This document shows positions 28,203-40,645 of a DNA stretch of 64,000 bases, piece after piece. Position numbers and translations under genes: made by a program. The notes under the pieces are model-generated. The model was not told where the DNA came from and ran no database searches. It saw nothing but the letters and a program-made list of their open reading frames with translations. Source of the DNA: Campylobacter rectus. GTDB lineage: Bacteria > Campylobacterota > Campylobacteria > Campylobacterales > Campylobacteraceae. How positions within the stretch are numbered: the stretch's first letter is position 1; each line of letters starts with the position of its first letter. The stretch covers positions 1,736,001-1,800,000 of the forward strand of contig NZ_CP012543.1 of assembly GCF_004803795.1 (NCBI RefSeq). Direction: 5' to 3'.

Positions 28203-28220
28203 TATGTTCCTTAAATTATT

Positions 28221-29051
28221 CTAAGCTTTTTGAAATACGAAGCTTTTCCACTCGTTTTTGGTTTGACTTTCTACCGGTTTGAGCGATGCAAAAGCCTCTA
28301 AAATTCGCGTTTCGTATTTATCCAAAACGCCTGCTAAAACGAGATACGAGCCCTCTTTTAGCAAATTTATCAAATCGTTTTTTAGCATTAGTATCACGTC
28401 GGCGATGATGTTTGCGACGACGACGTCGTATTTTTTATCCAAATTCGCCACCGAACCGGTCCAAATTTGATTAAATTTAACCCCGTTTAGCTCGGCGTTT
28501 TTTTGCGAGCTTTGCACTGCTTGCTCATCCGTATCGCAGGCATCCGTGACGCAGCCTAGCTTTGCTAGGGCGATGCTTAGTATCCCGCTTCCGCAGCCAA
28601 CGTCAAGCGCGCTCATACCGCTTGCGGCGTATTTTTGCAGATACTCTATGCAAGCGCTCGTGCTCTCGTGGTGACCAGAGCCAAAGGCGAGCGCGGGATC
28701 GATGATGATGTTTTCAAACCCACTTTTAGGCTCTTCCCAGCTTGGGTGGATGTAAAATTTACCGATTTCTATCGGTCTTACGTTTTTTTTGTATTCGTTT
28801 AGCCAGTCTTTATTTTCTTTTTGGCTTTTTGTTATCTTAAATTCGATCTCGCGACCGAGCGCGTTTTGCAGAGATTTTGCGTATTCTTGCAGCCCAAATT
28901 CCACTTCATCTAGCTCGTCTTCGTCTCGGATGATAAATCCGCCGGCAGTCTCCTGCGTGCAAGTAACGCCCAAAGAAAAAACGAGATCTTCGAAAAGCTC
29001 GCGAAGTTCCTGCGAACAAAGAACTTCAAGCTCGTAAAATTTATCTTTCAA
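28221..29051 (-). CDS. prmA: Ribosomal protein L11 methyltransferase
   Basis: Trimethylates ribosomal protein L11. The 276-residue protein has an N-terminal substrate domain (1-110) and a SAM-binding fold with the signature DPALAFGSGHHEST and motif I LDVGCGSGILSIALAKLG, followed by VVANIIADV. It lies 12 bases downstream of cheY. Confidence 0.93.
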   Translation of the reverse strand: MKDKFYELEVLCSQELRELFEDLVFSLGVTCTQETAGGFIIRDEDELDEVEFGLQEYAKSLQNALGREIEFKITKSQKENKDWLNEYKKNVRPIEIGKFYIHPSWEEPKSGFENIIIDPALAFGSGHHESTSACIEYLQKYAASGMSALDVGCGSGILSIALAKLGCVTDACDTDEQAVQSSQKNAELNGVKFNQIWTGSVANLDKKYDVVVANIIADVILMLKNDLINLLKEGSYLVLAGVLDKYETRILEAFASLKPVESQTKNEWKSFVFQKA

Positions 29052-29063
29052 ATTTACGCTCTT

Positions 29064-29429
29064 TTAGCCCAAAACGTCTTCAAGTTTTTCTTTTAAAACT
29101 TGCGGCGTAAACGGCTTTACGATGTAGTTATTGACGCCTGCTTTTAGCGCGGTTATGACCTCGGCTTTACCGCCCTCGGTCGTTACCATGATGATAGGCA
29201 TATCGACGTATTTTTGCTCGGCGCGGACTTTTTTTACGAGCTCAAGGCCGTTCATTTCGGGCATATTCCAGTCGGTGATAAGCACGTTTATATCGCTGTG
29301 CTGACCCAAAATTTGCCACGCTTCGACTCCGTGCTCGGCCTCTAAAATTTCCTGATGTCCGAGCCTTTGCAGGGTGTTTTTTATGATTCTTCTCATAGTA
29401 GAGCTGTCGTCGACTACTAATATTTTCAC
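29064..29429 (-). CDS. cheY: Chemotaxis response regulator CheY
   Basis: A single receiver domain of 121 residues. The acidic pair is D7-D8, the phosphorylation site D53 (LITDWNMP), and the switch residues are Thr near 83-84 and K105 (YIVKPF). Phosphorylated by CheA, it binds the flagellar switch. AAAAAAAGGAT before the ATG. In C. jejuni it adjoins pglG; here hisA and hisH come between. Confidence 0.95.
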   Translation of the reverse strand: MKILVVDDSSTMRRIIKNTLQRLGHQEILEAEHGVEAWQILGQHSDINVLITDWNMPEMNGLELVKKVRAEQKYVDMPIIMVTTEGGKAEVITALKAGVNNYIVKPFTPQVLKEKLEDVLG

Positions 29430-29496
29430 AATCGTATCCTTTTTTTAAAAAATGTCCAATTTTAGCAAATTTTATATTTAAATTTACTTTAAAAAT

Positions 29497-30210
29497 TTAG
29501 CGGCTCTGTTTAAAGGCCTCTTTTAGATCGAGCGTCCCCTCGTAGTACGCCTTGCCCACGATCGCGCCGTAAACGTCTCCCGCGCGCTTTAGCGCCTGGA
29601 TATCGGAGATATCTTTTACGCCGCCGCTTGCGATCGTATTTATACCGCTTGCTTTTGCGATTTGCGAGGTAAATTCAACGTTTACGCCGCTAAGGGTGCC
29701 GTCTTTTGAGATGTCGGTGCAGATGATCGCTTCGACTCCGGCTCCGGCAAATTTGCGCGCTAGCTCGGTCGCTCTCATCTGCGACACCTCCGCCCAGCCC
29801 TGCACGGCGACGAAGCCGTCTTTTGCGTCTATGCCGACGGCGACGCGATATTTTTGAGCCATTTCTTTAGTGAAATTCGGATCTTTTAGCGCTACCGAGC
29901 CCAAGATAACGCGCGTTATGCCGCTATCAAGGTAGCTTTTTATTCGTGCCTCATCGCGTATCCCGCCGCCGATTTGGATTTGTAAATTTGCGGCTTTTGC
30001 GATCTTTTCTACGGTTTTTAGATTTATCGCTTCGCCGGCAAACGCTCCGTCAAGATCGACGACGTGAAGCCACTTTGCGCCCATATCTTCAAATCTTTTA
30101 GCTAGCTCCCAAGGCGCATCCGAGTAGATTTTTGCGCTACTCATCTCGCCCTTAAAAAGTCGAACCGCCTTGCCATCTTTTAAATCTATCGCAGGAAAAA
30201 TTTCCATCAC
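29497..30210 (-). CDS. hisA: Phosphoribosylformimino-AICAR ribotide isomerase
   Basis: Isomerises ProFAR to PRFAR in histidine synthesis. The 237-residue half-barrel repeat protein shows [18 protein letters not shown], the catalytic Asp, [34 protein letters not shown] and [11 protein letters not shown]. It overlaps hisH by four bases. Confidence 0.95.
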   Translation of the reverse strand: MMEIFPAIDLKDGKAVRLFKGEMSSAKIYSDAPWELAKRFEDMGAKWLHVVDLDGAFAGEAINLKTVEKIAKAANLQIQIGGGIRDEARIKSYLDSGITRVILGSVALKDPNFTKEMAQKYRVAVGIDAKDGFVAVQGWAEVSQMRATELARKFAGAGVEAIICTDISKDGTLSGVNVEFTSQIAKASGINTIASGGVKDISDIQALKRAGDVYGAIVGKAYYEGTLDLKEAFKQSR

Positions 30211-30827
30211 ATCTCTCCGAAATTTCGTAAAATTTTTAGCCCCGTCTCATAGCTCTTTTCGGGGTGCGGCTGAAAGCCGAAGATATTATCTTTATGCACC
30301 GCGCTCACGAATTTATAGCCGTATTCGCTAAAGCCAAGCGCCGCGTCATCATCGCAAACTACGTGATAAGAGTGCACGAAATACAAATATTCGCTAGCCG
30401 CCAGATCCCTATTTATCGGCGTTTGCTTGGCAAAATTTATCGTATTCCACCCCGTGTGCGGCACCTTTAGCGGCGCGTCAAATTTGGACGGGTCAAATTT
30501 GACCACTCGCCCTTTTACGAGCCCCAGCCCCTCGTTTACGCCAAACTCTTCACTCGTATCAAACAGCAGCTGCATACCCAGACAAATGCCCAAAAACGGC
30601 TTTCCGCCGGCTACGGCTTCTTTTATCGCCGGGATAAAATCTCTATCTTTTAGCCTTTGCATCGCTTCGCCAAAAGCTCCGACGCCCGGCAAAATGATCT
30701 TGTCAAATTTACCCAGCTCTTCGCCGCGACCCGCTAGCCGCGCCTTTAAATTTAAACTTTCAAACGCGTTTAAAACGCTCTTTAAATTTCCCGCTCCGTA
30801 GTCGATAATGCCGATGTTTTGTTTCAT
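30207..30827 (-). CDS. hisH: Imidazole glycerol phosphate synthase, glutaminase subunit
   Basis: Supplies ammonia to HisF. The 206-residue class I glutamine amidotransferase has the oxyanion GAGNLKS segment, the catalytic Cys in [10 protein letters not shown], and the His and Glu in GFQPHPEKS. It overlaps hisA and pglG by four bases each, so hisH-hisA sit inside the pgl-cheY transcription unit. hisF is not in the window. Confidence 0.95.
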   Translation of the reverse strand: MKQNIGIIDYGAGNLKSVLNAFESLNLKARLAGRGEELGKFDKIILPGVGAFGEAMQRLKDRDFIPAIKEAVAGGKPFLGICLGMQLLFDTSEEFGVNEGLGLVKGRVVKFDPSKFDAPLKVPHTGWNTINFAKQTPINRDLAASEYLYFVHSYHVVCDDDAALGFSEYGYKFVSAVHKDNIFGFQPHPEKSYETGLKILRNFGEM

Positions 30828-31720
30828 CTGGCCGCCTTATTTCTAACCGAGATGAGATAGACGCTAAGCGCGATCATCAGCATCGCCACGCCCGCGATCA
30901 GGTAAATGGCGTTTATGATGTGGTCCGGCGCCGTGATGGCAAATTTAAACACCAGCATCAGCGCCTCGATAGCAAGCGCGATGATAATAGAGCCGATAAA
31001 GCGCAGCATAGTCTTGTTTCCGCCATCTTCGTCATGCTTACCTTTGCCTAGCACTTCTTCTTCAAATATCGCTTTTACGAGATCGAAAATCGCCAGCGCA
31101 AGCGTCAGTACGATCGTTGTCTCAAACATCTCCTCAACATTGATGTGCATAAAATCCTTGGACAAAAATCTCTTCATCCCGTCCACAAAAAGAAATGCCG
31201 CCACCATAAAAAGCGCGACCGCAAACGCCGCGTAGACGGATTTTAAAAATTTACCGAAGCAGCTTTCCAGCTTGCCCGGTGCTACTATATTTAAAATATT
31301 TTCCAACGAAACGTCGATACAAGCGATAAATTTAAGCTCGTTTTTGTCATCATAAATCGGCGTCGAAGCCGTAACGCAAAGATCATTCGTGAGTGCCGAA
31401 GGATACGGATCGCTCAATACGCAGCGCCTTTCGCGCACAGCCCTATAATAATAGGCTTTATTGTTGCGATTTTCGCCCTTGCCGACTTTATATTTTTCGT
31501 TTAGACTAATAGCGTCTTCCAGCTGGATACCGTTAGCGTCCAATACGTAAAAAGCGTCAAAGCTCTCTATCTCGTGAGCTATTTTATCAAAGCCTTCCTT
31601 TACCGATTCTATACATACGCCGGGGAGCTTGTTGGGTAAATTTCTACTAAAAAGGTAACAGATATAGGCTCTAGCCTTATATCTCACTTCTGAAAATCTC
31701 TGAATATCTTTTATTATCAA
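30824..31720 (-). CDS. pglG: PglG-like PDC-sensor membrane protein
   Basis: A 298-residue protein of the pgl locus. An N-terminal soluble part (1-150) resembles a PDC/Cache sensor fold ([13 protein letters not shown] ... [21 protein letters not shown] ... TASTPIYDD) and is followed by four membrane helices (about 160-295). I recall C. jejuni PglG as having this plan and lying directly after pglF, with no demonstrated role in glycosylation. Overlaps pglF by four bases. Confidence 0.75.
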   Translation of the reverse strand: MIIKDIQRFSEVRYKARAYICYLFSRNLPNKLPGVCIESVKEGFDKIAHEIESFDAFYVLDANGIQLEDAISLNEKYKVGKGENRNNKAYYYRAVRERRCVLSDPYPSALTNDLCVTASTPIYDDKNELKFIACIDVSLENILNIVAPGKLESCFGKFLKSVYAAFAVALFMVAAFLFVDGMKRFLSKDFMHINVEEMFETTIVLTLALAIFDLVKAIFEEEVLGKGKHDEDGGNKTMLRFIGSIIIALAIEALMLVFKFAITAPDHIINAIYLIAGVAMLMIALSVYLISVRNKAAR

Positions 31721-33501
31721 TTTTGCTCCTTATTTAGCGCGTGATTAAACTCGGGCACGATCTCTTTGAGTCCCGTCTCGACGTCGTCCGTGCGCGTTAA
31801 ATTTGCGATCTGGCGGTTTAGCTTTCCTAAATCGTACTCGCCCGAATGCGTCACGAAAATAGACTGAAACTGCGTCTTTACGTCGTCTTTATTTATTAAC
31901 AGCTCCTCATAAAGCTTCTCTCCCGGACGAAGTCCGATAAATTCGATGCCAAGGTGTTCTTTGTTTGATAAAATAAGCATTTTTTTAGCCAAGTCGGCGA
32001 TTTTTATCGGCTCGCCCATATCAAGCACGAAAAGCTCTCCGCCCTTTGCGATCGAGGCGGCCTGAAGCACGAGCTGACAGGCCTCGGAGACTAGCATAAA
32101 ATACCTCGTGATATCAGGATGCGTGACGGTGAGCGGTTTATTGTTTTCGATTTGCTCTTTAAATTTCGGCATCACGCTGCCGCTTGAGCCCAGTACGTTA
32201 CCAAAACGCACCGCGACGATCTCGGTTTTAGCGGGTAAATTCGAGTTTAGCGCGTAAAGCTCGCACACGCGCTTAGTCGCGCCCATTATATTCGTCGGGC
32301 GCACGGCCTTATCCGACGAGATCATCACGACTTTACTAACGCCGTATTCTATGGACAAATCTATCAAAATTTTAGTGCCGATTATGTTATTTACGACTGC
32401 GGCTTTTGGGTTTGTTTCGCAAAGCGGCACGTGTTTATAGGCTGCGGCGTGGATCGCTATCTGCGGTTTAAACTCCTCAAACACCGCGCGCAGATCGGCT
32501 TCATTTACGATATTTATCATCTTGCTCACGGTTTTATCGCTATGGGTTATCTCGCCGATTTTATAGAGATTAAACTCGCTGTGATCGATCATTATTAGCT
32601 TGCTAACGCCAAATTTGAGGCACTGCTTGCAAATTTCGCTACCGATGCTACCGCCTGCTCCCGTGACTAAAACGACCTTACCGCCTAAAAATTTCTCCAC
32701 CGCGCTGCTATCTAGATCTTTTGGCTTTCTAGCTAGCAGATCCTCGATCGAGATATCTTTGATCGCGTCCTTGCCGGTACCAAACATCGAGAAAATCTTG
32801 ATATCGCGGATACCGTAAGCCGTAAGCTCGTCAAAAAGCTCCGCTAGCTCGTCTTGACCAAGAGCTAGCGCGATGATAGCGGTTTTTACGTTGTACTCTT
32901 TGATCAAATTTGCGATTTCGCTCTTTGGCTGCACTAAAAATCCGTCGCAGTAAGTGCCGACCAGATCGCTCCTACCATCCACGACGCCCACCGCATAAAG
33001 GTCGATATAACCCTGCCTAAGCCCCTTTAAAACGTGAAGCGCCTTTGACGTAGCGCCGATAACGACGCAAGGCTCGCCTGTGTGCGGCTTTTTAGAAAAA
33101 TCCAAAAACATACGCTTGGCGATCCTTAAATTTCCTATGAGCAAACACGAGATAATGGCGTCAATAAAAACCACGCTTCGCGGAAACGGGTTAAAAACTG
33201 CAGGCATCGCAAAATAAACAACTCCGAAACCAACGATCGCGCAAAGATGAACGAGAAAAATTTTCCTAGCTTCGTTTAGTCCGAAAAATCTCCACGGCAC
33301 CTTGTAAATTTTAAAAAGCCACATGAAAAATAGCTTTAAAGCCACCATCGTAGCGCAGCCCGCGACCAGTCCGCCTCTAAAATAATCAGGCAGCACGCCG
33401 CTAAATCTAAGCAGATACGCCAGATAAAACGACGCGACAAATATCACGATGTCAAAGGTTAGAAAAAACGCAAGCCGCTTTAGCTTCGTCGCCTTAAACA
33501 T
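31717..33501 (-). CDS. pglF: UDP-GlcNAc C4,6-dehydratase
   Basis: Catalyses the first step of bacillosamine synthesis, forming UDP-4-keto-6-deoxy-GlcNAc. The 594-residue protein has four N-terminal membrane helices (to about residue 125), a nucleotide-binding linker and a C-terminal extended SDR domain (from about 270) with GAGGSIGSE, the SSDKAV catalytic stretch and [12 protein letters not shown]. It starts directly after the pglE stop region and overlaps pglG. Confidence 0.95.
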   Translation of the reverse strand: MFKATKLKRLAFFLTFDIVIFVASFYLAYLLRFSGVLPDYFRGGLVAGCATMVALKLFFMWLFKIYKVPWRFFGLNEARKIFLVHLCAIVGFGVVYFAMPAVFNPFPRSVVFIDAIISCLLIGNLRIAKRMFLDFSKKPHTGEPCVVIGATSKALHVLKGLRQGYIDLYAVGVVDGRSDLVGTYCDGFLVQPKSEIANLIKEYNVKTAIIALALGQDELAELFDELTAYGIRDIKIFSMFGTGKDAIKDISIEDLLARKPKDLDSSAVEKFLGGKVVLVTGAGGSIGSEICKQCLKFGVSKLIMIDHSEFNLYKIGEITHSDKTVSKMINIVNEADLRAVFEEFKPQIAIHAAAYKHVPLCETNPKAAVVNNIIGTKILIDLSIEYGVSKVVMISSDKAVRPTNIMGATKRVCELYALNSNLPAKTEIVAVRFGNVLGSSGSVMPKFKEQIENNKPLTVTHPDITRYFMLVSEACQLVLQAASIAKGGELFVLDMGEPIKIADLAKKMLILSNKEHLGIEFIGLRPGEKLYEELLINKDDVKTQFQSIFVTHSGEYDLGKLNRQIANLTRTDDVETGLKEIVPEFNHALNKEQN

Positions 33502-34599
<1,098 letters not shown>

Positions 34600-34824
34600 T
34601 TAAAGAAATTTACGCATTGTAGCACTTAAAATCTAAATATTTTTATAAAAACTCGTTTAAATTTGCTTTTAGAGCGTAGAAAATGAAGATTTTGTTAAAT
34701 TTTGCGTCGAAATATATTTTAAAACTGCAAATTTGACGCCTCGCGGGATACTTTATCTATTTTGCCTGCACCGTCCTTTGTAGCTACAGGCACAAATTTG
34801 ACGAGCAGTATTTTGCTCTCAAAT

Positions 34825-35430
34825 TTAGCTTAAATTCCGCCTGATTTTAGCCGGATTACCGTAGGCGACGCTACCGTCTGCGATATCTCTTACGACTACG
34901 CTGCCCGCTCCGATGATGCAGTTTGCGCCGATTTTTACGCATTGGATGATGCATGAACCTATGCCTACGTGGGTATTTTGCCCCACTATCACGCCGCCTG
35001 CTAGCGCCGCGTTTGGGCTAATATGCGCGAAATCGCCGATCTCGCAGTCATGCTCGATGATCGCGCCAGTGTTTATTATCGCGCCCTCGCCTATTACAGC
35101 GCGCGCGTTTATGACGGCATTTGGCATCACGACCGCGCCCTCGCCTACTTGCGCGCTCTTGCTTATCACTGCACTTGGATGGATCAAATTTACTAAGACA
35201 AAGCCCGCGTTTTTTACTCTTTCTTGCAGGATGCGTCTGATTTTATTATCCCCGATAGCCACGATCACGTCCGCTTTTTCCAGACTCGGGTCAAATTTGA
35301 GCACGCTTTTACCGTCAAATTTAGCGTCGTCTAAAAACACGATCTCGCCGTATCCGCACGCTCTAGCTACGTCCGCTACTACCGCTCCGTGTCCGCTAAA
35401 GCCGTAAACGTAAATTTTAGTTGCGGCCAT
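34825..35430 (-). CDS. pglD: UDP-4-amino-sugar N-acetyltransferase
   Basis: Acetylates the 4-amino sugar to UDP-diNAc-bacillosamine. The 201-residue protein has an N-terminal Rossmann-like part ([18 protein letters not shown]) and a C-terminal left-handed beta helix of hexapeptide repeats; the catalytic His lies in [16 protein letters not shown]. Its start overlaps the end of pglC by 14 bases. Confidence 0.93.
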   Translation of the reverse strand: MAATKIYVYGFSGHGAVVADVARACGYGEIVFLDDAKFDGKSVLKFDPSLEKADVIVAIGDNKIRRILQERVKNAGFVLVNLIHPSAVISKSAQVGEGAVVMPNAVINARAVIGEGAIINTGAIIEHDCEIGDFAHISPNAALAGGVIVGQNTHVGIGSCIIQCVKIGANCIIGAGSVVVRDIADGSVAYGNPAKIRRNLS

Positions 35431-36022
35431 TAAATTTCTCCGTCGTGGCCATACCCTCTTTGCTCACGCCGCTTCGTTTTAAGACCTTTTGCACAGTTAA
35501 AATCGCGATTTTAACATCTAGCGCAAAGCTTAGCTCGCGGACGTATCTCGCGTCAAATTTAAACTTCTCCGCCCAGCTGATCGCATTGCGGCCGTTTACC
35601 TGCGCTAGACCCGTGATACCGGGCCTTACGTCGTGGCGAGTGGCCTGCTCTGCGTCGTAAAGAGGCAGGTACTCAACCAAAAGCGGACGCGGCCCGATGA
35701 AGCTCATATCGCCCTTTAGCACGTTAAAAAGCTGCGGCAGCTCATCAAGGCTGAGGCTTCGGATAGTCTTGCCGACGCCGCTTAGGCGCATCTCGTCGGG
35801 CAGTAGCTCGCCGTCCGCGCCGCGCTCGTCGCTCATCGTTTTAAATTTGTAAATTTTAAAAATTTTAGCGTGCAAGCCCGGGCGCGCCTGCGTAAAAATG
35901 ACGTCCTTGCTAACCTTAAAATATATCAAAACCGCGACGACCGCCATGATCGGCAGCGTAAGCACGATCAAAAAAATCGCGCCGCAAATATCCAGTAATC
36001 TCTTAAAAAACGTCCTATACAT
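35417..36022 (-). CDS. pglC: Undecaprenyl-phosphate diNAc-bacillosamine phosphotransferase
   Basis: Begins lipid-linked glycan assembly by moving phospho-diNAcBac to undecaprenyl phosphate. The 201-residue monotopic transferase has one N-terminal reentrant helix, KFKTM, the catalytic Asp-Glu in [23 protein letters not shown] and [14 protein letters not shown]. Overlaps pglA by eight bases and pglD by fourteen. Confidence 0.95.
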   Translation of the reverse strand: MYRTFFKRLLDICGAIFLIVLTLPIMAVVAVLIYFKVSKDVIFTQARPGLHAKIFKIYKFKTMSDERGADGELLPDEMRLSGVGKTIRSLSLDELPQLFNVLKGDMSFIGPRPLLVEYLPLYDAEQATRHDVRPGITGLAQVNGRNAISWAEKFKFDARYVRELSFALDVKIAILTVQKVLKRSGVSKEGMATTEKFNGRN

Positions 36023-37142
36023 CGATAAATTTCCTGTAAATTTCTATATATTTCTTAGCGACCGCTCGCTCGTCAAACTCGCGCAGGGCGAGCTCTCGCC
36101 CGTTTCGTCCCATTTGCGCGGCCAAATTTTCGTCGTTTAGTAAAATTTCTATCTTTGCGGCTAGGTCGGCGGAGTTTTTTACTTCGCAAAGCAGGCCGTT
36201 AAAGCCGTTCGTCACGGCCTCGTTGCAGCCAGCCACATCGCTAGCAACGACCGGCCTACCCATACTCATCGCCTCTAAAACCGTGCGCGGAAAGCCCTCT
36301 TTGTAGCTTGGAAGCGCAAGCAGATAGCTAGCCTTTAAAAGCTCCGGAACGTCGTCTCTAGCGCCCAGATACCGCACCGCGCCACCCGTTAGAAACTTCG
36401 CGTCCGCCGTGCTTTTGTTTCCTTCAAATCCTTCGCCCGCAAATACAAACGCGCAGTCCTCGCGCCCGCGCAAAAGCTCGGCCGCCTCGTAAAACTCGCG
36501 CACACCCTTGTGCCGCATCGCGCGCGCTATCATCAATACTATCTTTTTGCCGCGTAGATCTTCGCCCAAATTTGCGGCCGGCACGCTGTTTTCGTCAAAT
36601 TTTATCGTATCCACACCCACGCTTTTTATCTTAAAAATTTTCTCCTCGGCTATCAAACCGCGACTCAAAAAATACGCAGGATCAGCCTCGTTTACGAACA
36701 CGCAACCGTCGCTCATCTTTAGCGCTTTTTTATAAAGCGTCTCGATCGCGGCGCGCACCAGACGTGTTTTTAAGTCGTTATCGATATAAAAGCTACCCAG
36801 CCCCTCGACCAAATTTATTACGCGCTTTATGCCTGCTTTTTTGGCCGCAAAGGTGCCAAACACGTTTGACTTGTGCGCCGAGGTTTGCAGCAGGTCTAAA
36901 TTTAACTCGCGCAAAATATCGGCTAGCTTTTTTGAGTTTTCAAGCACGGTTAGGGGGTTTAGACTCGCGCGGTCAAGCTCGTACGTCACGCAGTTAAATT
37001 CGCTTTTTAGCCTATCCGTGTAGTCGCCCTTTGGCGCGATAGCAAAAACCTCGTGACCGAGCCGCTTTAGCTCGCGCATGATCGGCGCGCGAAAGAAATA
37101 AATGCTCATATCGGCGTGAGATAAAAATCCAAATTTAGCCAT
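36015..37142 (-). CDS. pglA: GalNAc transferase acting on lipid-linked diNAcBac
   Basis: A GT4 glycosyltransferase of 375 residues that adds the second sugar (GalNAc in C. jejuni). Signatures: [18 protein letters not shown] at the N-terminus, [15 protein letters not shown], and the nucleotide-sugar [27 protein letters not shown]. Located between pglB and pglC as in C. jejuni. Confidence 0.93.
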   Translation of the reverse strand: MAKFGFLSHADMSIYFFRAPIMRELKRLGHEVFAIAPKGDYTDRLKSEFNCVTYELDRASLNPLTVLENSKKLADILRELNLDLLQTSAHKSNVFGTFAAKKAGIKRVINLVEGLGSFYIDNDLKTRLVRAAIETLYKKALKMSDGCVFVNEADPAYFLSRGLIAEEKIFKIKSVGVDTIKFDENSVPAANLGEDLRGKKIVLMIARAMRHKGVREFYEAAELLRGREDCAFVFAGEGFEGNKSTADAKFLTGGAVRYLGARDDVPELLKASYLLALPSYKEGFPRTVLEAMSMGRPVVASDVAGCNEAVTNGFNGLLCEVKNSADLAAKIEILLNDENLAAQMGRNGRELALREFDERAVAKKYIEIYRKFIDV

Positions 37143-37172
37143 TTTAAAAAATATCCTTTAAATTTACCGCCC

Positions 37173-39539
37173 TCATCTTAGCAACCTATAAATTTTAACC
37201 GCGCCGTTTAAAACGACCGGCTCAAACAACTCTTTGTCGTAGTTTTCGAGCACGAAAAGCTGTATGTAGGCCGAGTTTAGCACCGCTTCGTCAAGCACCA
37301 AAAACCGCCTGTAATCCTTCATAAAAATGAGGTAAATTTTACCGTCCGCGTTCATCTCGTGCTTTTTTACGACCAGCTTGTCTTTCTCGTCGTAGCTTGT
37401 TTCAAAGTACGTATTTACGGATATTTCGCGCTCGCCGATATAGACCTTGGACGCGTCGCCCGATACGCTAAACCCTCCGCCGATATTTATCGTATCGCCG
37501 TCCACCGAGTAAGGTTTGCCCGGATAAAATATCGCTCCGTACTCCTCGCCGCTGTTTAGATCGAGGTTTGAAAATCGCAAAACGGCGCTAAAGATATCGA
37601 TCATGGAGTCAGGTAGATAATAATAAATTTCGCGCGTTTTTTGCGGCGGCTGGAAGTCCTTGCTATTTAGCGAATACAAAAACGAATTTACGCTCGTGGC
37701 GTTGTAGTCTTTCATCATTTGGTTCAAATTTAACCCAAATCTCTCGCTGAAATTTCGCTCGGTGTACTCGACTTCTAGGCGCGCCATATTTGCCGACATG
37801 CGCTGATTGCTAGCTAGCGCAAAGCTCACGGCGAAGTTATCCCTGCCCAGGTGCTTGCCGCCGTCTATGAGAGTCTTAACATCCGCGTAGTAGCGGATCG
37901 GATAGCCGTAGTCCCACCACGCCAGCACGTAGTCCTCGCGCCCCGCGATTTTGTGCAGTTTATCTAGGCTCTCGACCTCGCTTTTGGCAAAGACCGTGCC
38001 GACTTTGTAGCCGTAAATGTGCTCAAGGCACGGCATCAAAGATAACGCGGCGATACAAAAGACGCAAATTTTTTCTAAAAGTGCGTGCTTTTTGAGCGAG
38101 CTTATGCCTGAGACCATAAAATAAGCCGCCCCGCAAATAAGCGCCGCCGCCGCAAACGTGGCTAGATATACGCCAAAGCCCGCCTCACCGTCAAAATTTG
38201 GCGCGAAAACGGGAGATTTGCCGTGCAAAAGGCTGTAATATTTATCAAAATACAAAAAGAAAAACACAAAAAACGCCGCTAAACAAACGGTGCAAAATTT
38301 GTCTAAAATTTTATCTTTTTTGAAAAAACTCACGCAAAGCGCCGCAAAATATCCAAATCCTATCGCCATCACGGGCACGGAGTAGATCGTAAATCTAAGC
38401 CCGCCTTTTAGCGCTAAAAACCCAAGTAGCAGCATCGGAAGCGCAAGCAAAAATGAGCGAAATTTAAGACAAAGCGCCGCGACTCCGACGAGCGATAAAG
38501 CAAAAGTAACGATATGCCCGCTGATACGCTTAGCAAAGGCGTTTATCGACTCGAACTCAAACGAATAATCGCTCATTTCCATTATCGTTTTATTTACGTT
38601 ATAAAAATGAAAAACCGGCTCACTACTCTCGGAAACCCCGCGAAATATGTAAAATTTAAGCTGAAATAAAATTTGATTTAGCCCGCCGCTATAACCTAGA
38701 AGCGCGACGGCTAAAGCAAGACAAGCCGCGACAGCTCGTTTATCCCAGATCTGCGGACGAAATCTCATCGCTAGATAAAGAGCGACGACAAGCGCGCTTT
38801 TAGCGTAAAAATCGATATACGTAAGCGCCACTATCATCAAAATGACAGCCTCGTAATTTAGCGCGTTTTTCCTATCAAAAATCAAAGTGTAGAGCAAAAA
38901 TGCGCCCAGCATGGCAAAATTTAGCGAGTAAGAGCTCGGATACCACCAGTCGTTTATCAGGATAAAAATCGGGATAAAAATGAGATCGTTTACGTTTTTT
39001 TTCTGCGCGAGGCGTATCATCGCCCAGACGCTAAACGCAGGCAGCACGATAGTGAGCATATCGGTGTCGTAGTAGCCAGCCATCGTGCGGTTGTAGTAGC
39101 TGTTTGCGATACTAGCTAGCAGCGCCGCCGCAAAGCCAACTCCTGGCATCTCGTACTCTTTGCCTATCAAAATCACGGGAATAACGATAAGAGAGCTAAA
39201 AAATACACTCATATAAAGCAAAATGGTCTCAAAGCTAAAAGGCAAAATTTGATACAAAAAATACGTAAGCGTGGGCATTGAGCGGCCGTAGTAGCTAAGG
39301 TCGTTTGGCTGATGAAAGCCCGCTATCATATCGCGCGCACCCTCGGCGAAGGCATAGCCGTCGTTCGTGCTGATCATGAGCTGATCGTTCCAGAAAAAGT
39401 GCTGGTATTCGCCCGCCCAGTACACCCAGTACAGCCTGCAAACCACGCTAAAAACAAACGCCGCAAGCATCAAAAAGCAAGTCTGTTTTGAAAATTTAAA
39501 TTTATCCAAGAGTCCCGAAATTTTACTCGCCATTTTCAC
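37173..39539 (-). CDS. pglB: Oligosaccharyltransferase PglB
   Basis: The inner-membrane enzyme that transfers the completed heptasaccharide-type glycan to Asn in D/E-X-N-X-S/T sequons in the periplasm. The 788-residue STT3 protein has about 13 helices. Metal-site acidic residues lie in TNDGYAFAEGARD and YYDTDM. The acceptor-binding WWDYG is at about 541-545 in the periplasmic domain. It is about 75 residues longer than the C. jejuni protein as I recall it. Stop overlaps nothing; its start lies over the end of pglJ. Confidence 0.96.
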   Translation of the reverse strand: MKMASKISGLLDKFKFSKQTCFLMLAAFVFSVVCRLYWVYWAGEYQHFFWNDQLMISTNDGYAFAEGARDMIAGFHQPNDLSYYGRSMPTLTYFLYQILPFSFETILLYMSVFFSSLIVIPVILIGKEYEMPGVGFAAALLASIANSYYNRTMAGYYDTDMLTIVLPAFSVWAMIRLAQKKNVNDLIFIPIFILINDWWYPSSYSLNFAMLGAFLLYTLIFDRKNALNYEAVILMIVALTYIDFYAKSALVVALYLAMRFRPQIWDKRAVAACLALAVALLGYSGGLNQILFQLKFYIFRGVSESSEPVFHFYNVNKTIMEMSDYSFEFESINAFAKRISGHIVTFALSLVGVAALCLKFRSFLLALPMLLLGFLALKGGLRFTIYSVPVMAIGFGYFAALCVSFFKKDKILDKFCTVCLAAFFVFFFLYFDKYYSLLHGKSPVFAPNFDGEAGFGVYLATFAAAALICGAAYFMVSGISSLKKHALLEKICVFCIAALSLMPCLEHIYGYKVGTVFAKSEVESLDKLHKIAGREDYVLAWWDYGYPIRYYADVKTLIDGGKHLGRDNFAVSFALASNQRMSANMARLEVEYTERNFSERFGLNLNQMMKDYNATSVNSFLYSLNSKDFQPPQKTREIYYYLPDSMIDIFSAVLRFSNLDLNSGEEYGAIFYPGKPYSVDGDTINIGGGFSVSGDASKVYIGEREISVNTYFETSYDEKDKLVVKKHEMNADGKIYLIFMKDYRRFLVLDEAVLNSAYIQLFVLENYDKELFEPVVLNGAVKIYRLLR

Positions 39540-40620
39540 CCTCTAAGTATCCTATGAGCTGCGCCGCGACGGCGTTTTTGTCAAATTTTATTACGCGGCC
39601 ATAAGCCTTTTTTTCATAATCTCGCCTCAAATTTTCATCCTCAAGCGCCCGCCTCATCGCCGACTCCATCGCTTTTTCGTCGTCAACGGGAGTTAAAATG
39701 CCGTACTCATCGTCGCCCAGAAGCTCTCTAGCGCCGCTTTTGTGATCGGTTGAGATGATAAATCTCTCGCAAGCAAGCGCCTCCAAAAGCACGTTTGAAA
39801 AGCCCTCAAACCTCGAAGCGCAAAGGAAACACTGCGCATTTTTGATAAATTTAAACGGATTTTTATCCGTGCCCAGTAGCTTTACGCGCGAGCTTACACC
39901 AAGCTCATCGATCAAATTTTGAAGCTCGCCTTGCAAAGGCCCCTTGCCTAAAATCCCAAGCGTCGCGCGCTCGTCGTTTAAATTTGCGATTATTTTTATT
40001 AACATCGCTTGATTTTTACCGCTATCAAGTCGTCCGATATTTAGAAAAAGCGGCTTAAATTTATCCTCTAACGGCTCATTTGCAAGCGTTTTTATCGCTG
40101 CCAAATCTACCGCGTTATATAGCACTTTCGTCTTTTTCCCGTCGCAGCCGAAATTTCGCACGAGATCATCGGCATTTCCCTGCGCGTTGGCTAAAATCAG
40201 ATCGGCTCTAGGATAGAGCGCCTTAACTAAAATTCTATTAGCCAGCCCGCTAAGTCCGCTTTTATAGATGACCGACGGACAGCTGCGCTCGCTTATCACC
40301 ATCCGTCCTTTTAGGCCTAACATTTTAGCCGCAAGAGCCGCGTAGCAAGGACGGTTCATCAAAACAAAATGCGCGTCAATCCCCAAATTTTCGCAAAGTT
40401 TTTTATATTTTAGAGCTAAAGAGGGTAGCGCAAAGGCTAGGCGGAAAAGCTTTTTTACGCCGCTCTCATATGGATCTGAGCGCTCGAGGAAGTGAATTTT
40501 TACCGCGCTGGGTATCTCGTAGGCTACGACCTCGCTCATCAAAACGAGATGAACCTCGTATTTTTCGCACAGAGCGGGAAGTAAATTTGAAACCACGCGC
40601 TCCGCGCCGCCCGGTCCCAT
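39523..40620 (-). CDS. pglJ: GalNAc transferase PglJ (start broken)
   Basis: GT4 enzyme that adds the third sugar. Signatures: GPGGAERVVSNLLPAL, CASRFEGFSNVLLEALAC and STDHKSGARELLGDDEYG. The listed ATG at 40620 begins at MGPGGAERV and would drop the first beta strand, which C. jejuni PglJ (about MKKLAIFIYSLG) has. Nine codons matching that strand (KLAVFLYS) lie just upstream in frame. The natural ATG at 40649, which overlaps the pglI stop, enters a stop after three codons because its A run is five bases (40642-40646 on the plus strand). Six would give MKKLAVFLYSMG. Sequence error, slipped tract or truncated protein. Confidence 0.85.
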   Translation of the reverse strand: MGPGGAERVVSNLLPALCEKYEVHLVLMSEVVAYEIPSAVKIHFLERSDPYESGVKKLFRLAFALPSLALKYKKLCENLGIDAHFVLMNRPCYAALAAKMLGLKGRMVISERSCPSVIYKSGLSGLANRILVKALYPRADLILANAQGNADDLVRNFGCDGKKTKVLYNAVDLAAIKTLANEPLEDKFKPLFLNIGRLDSGKNQAMLIKIIANLNDERATLGILGKGPLQGELQNLIDELGVSSRVKLLGTDKNPFKFIKNAQCFLCASRFEGFSNVLLEALACERFIISTDHKSGARELLGDDEYGILTPVDDEKAMESAMRRALEDENLRRDYEKKAYGRVIKFDKNAVAAQLIGYLEGENGE

Positions 40621-40645
40621 CGAGTAGAGAAAAACGGCTAATTTT

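Noticed and set aside
30207-31720. pglG as a chemoreceptor
   Set aside because: It has a PDC-like sensor part but no methyl-accepting signalling domain.
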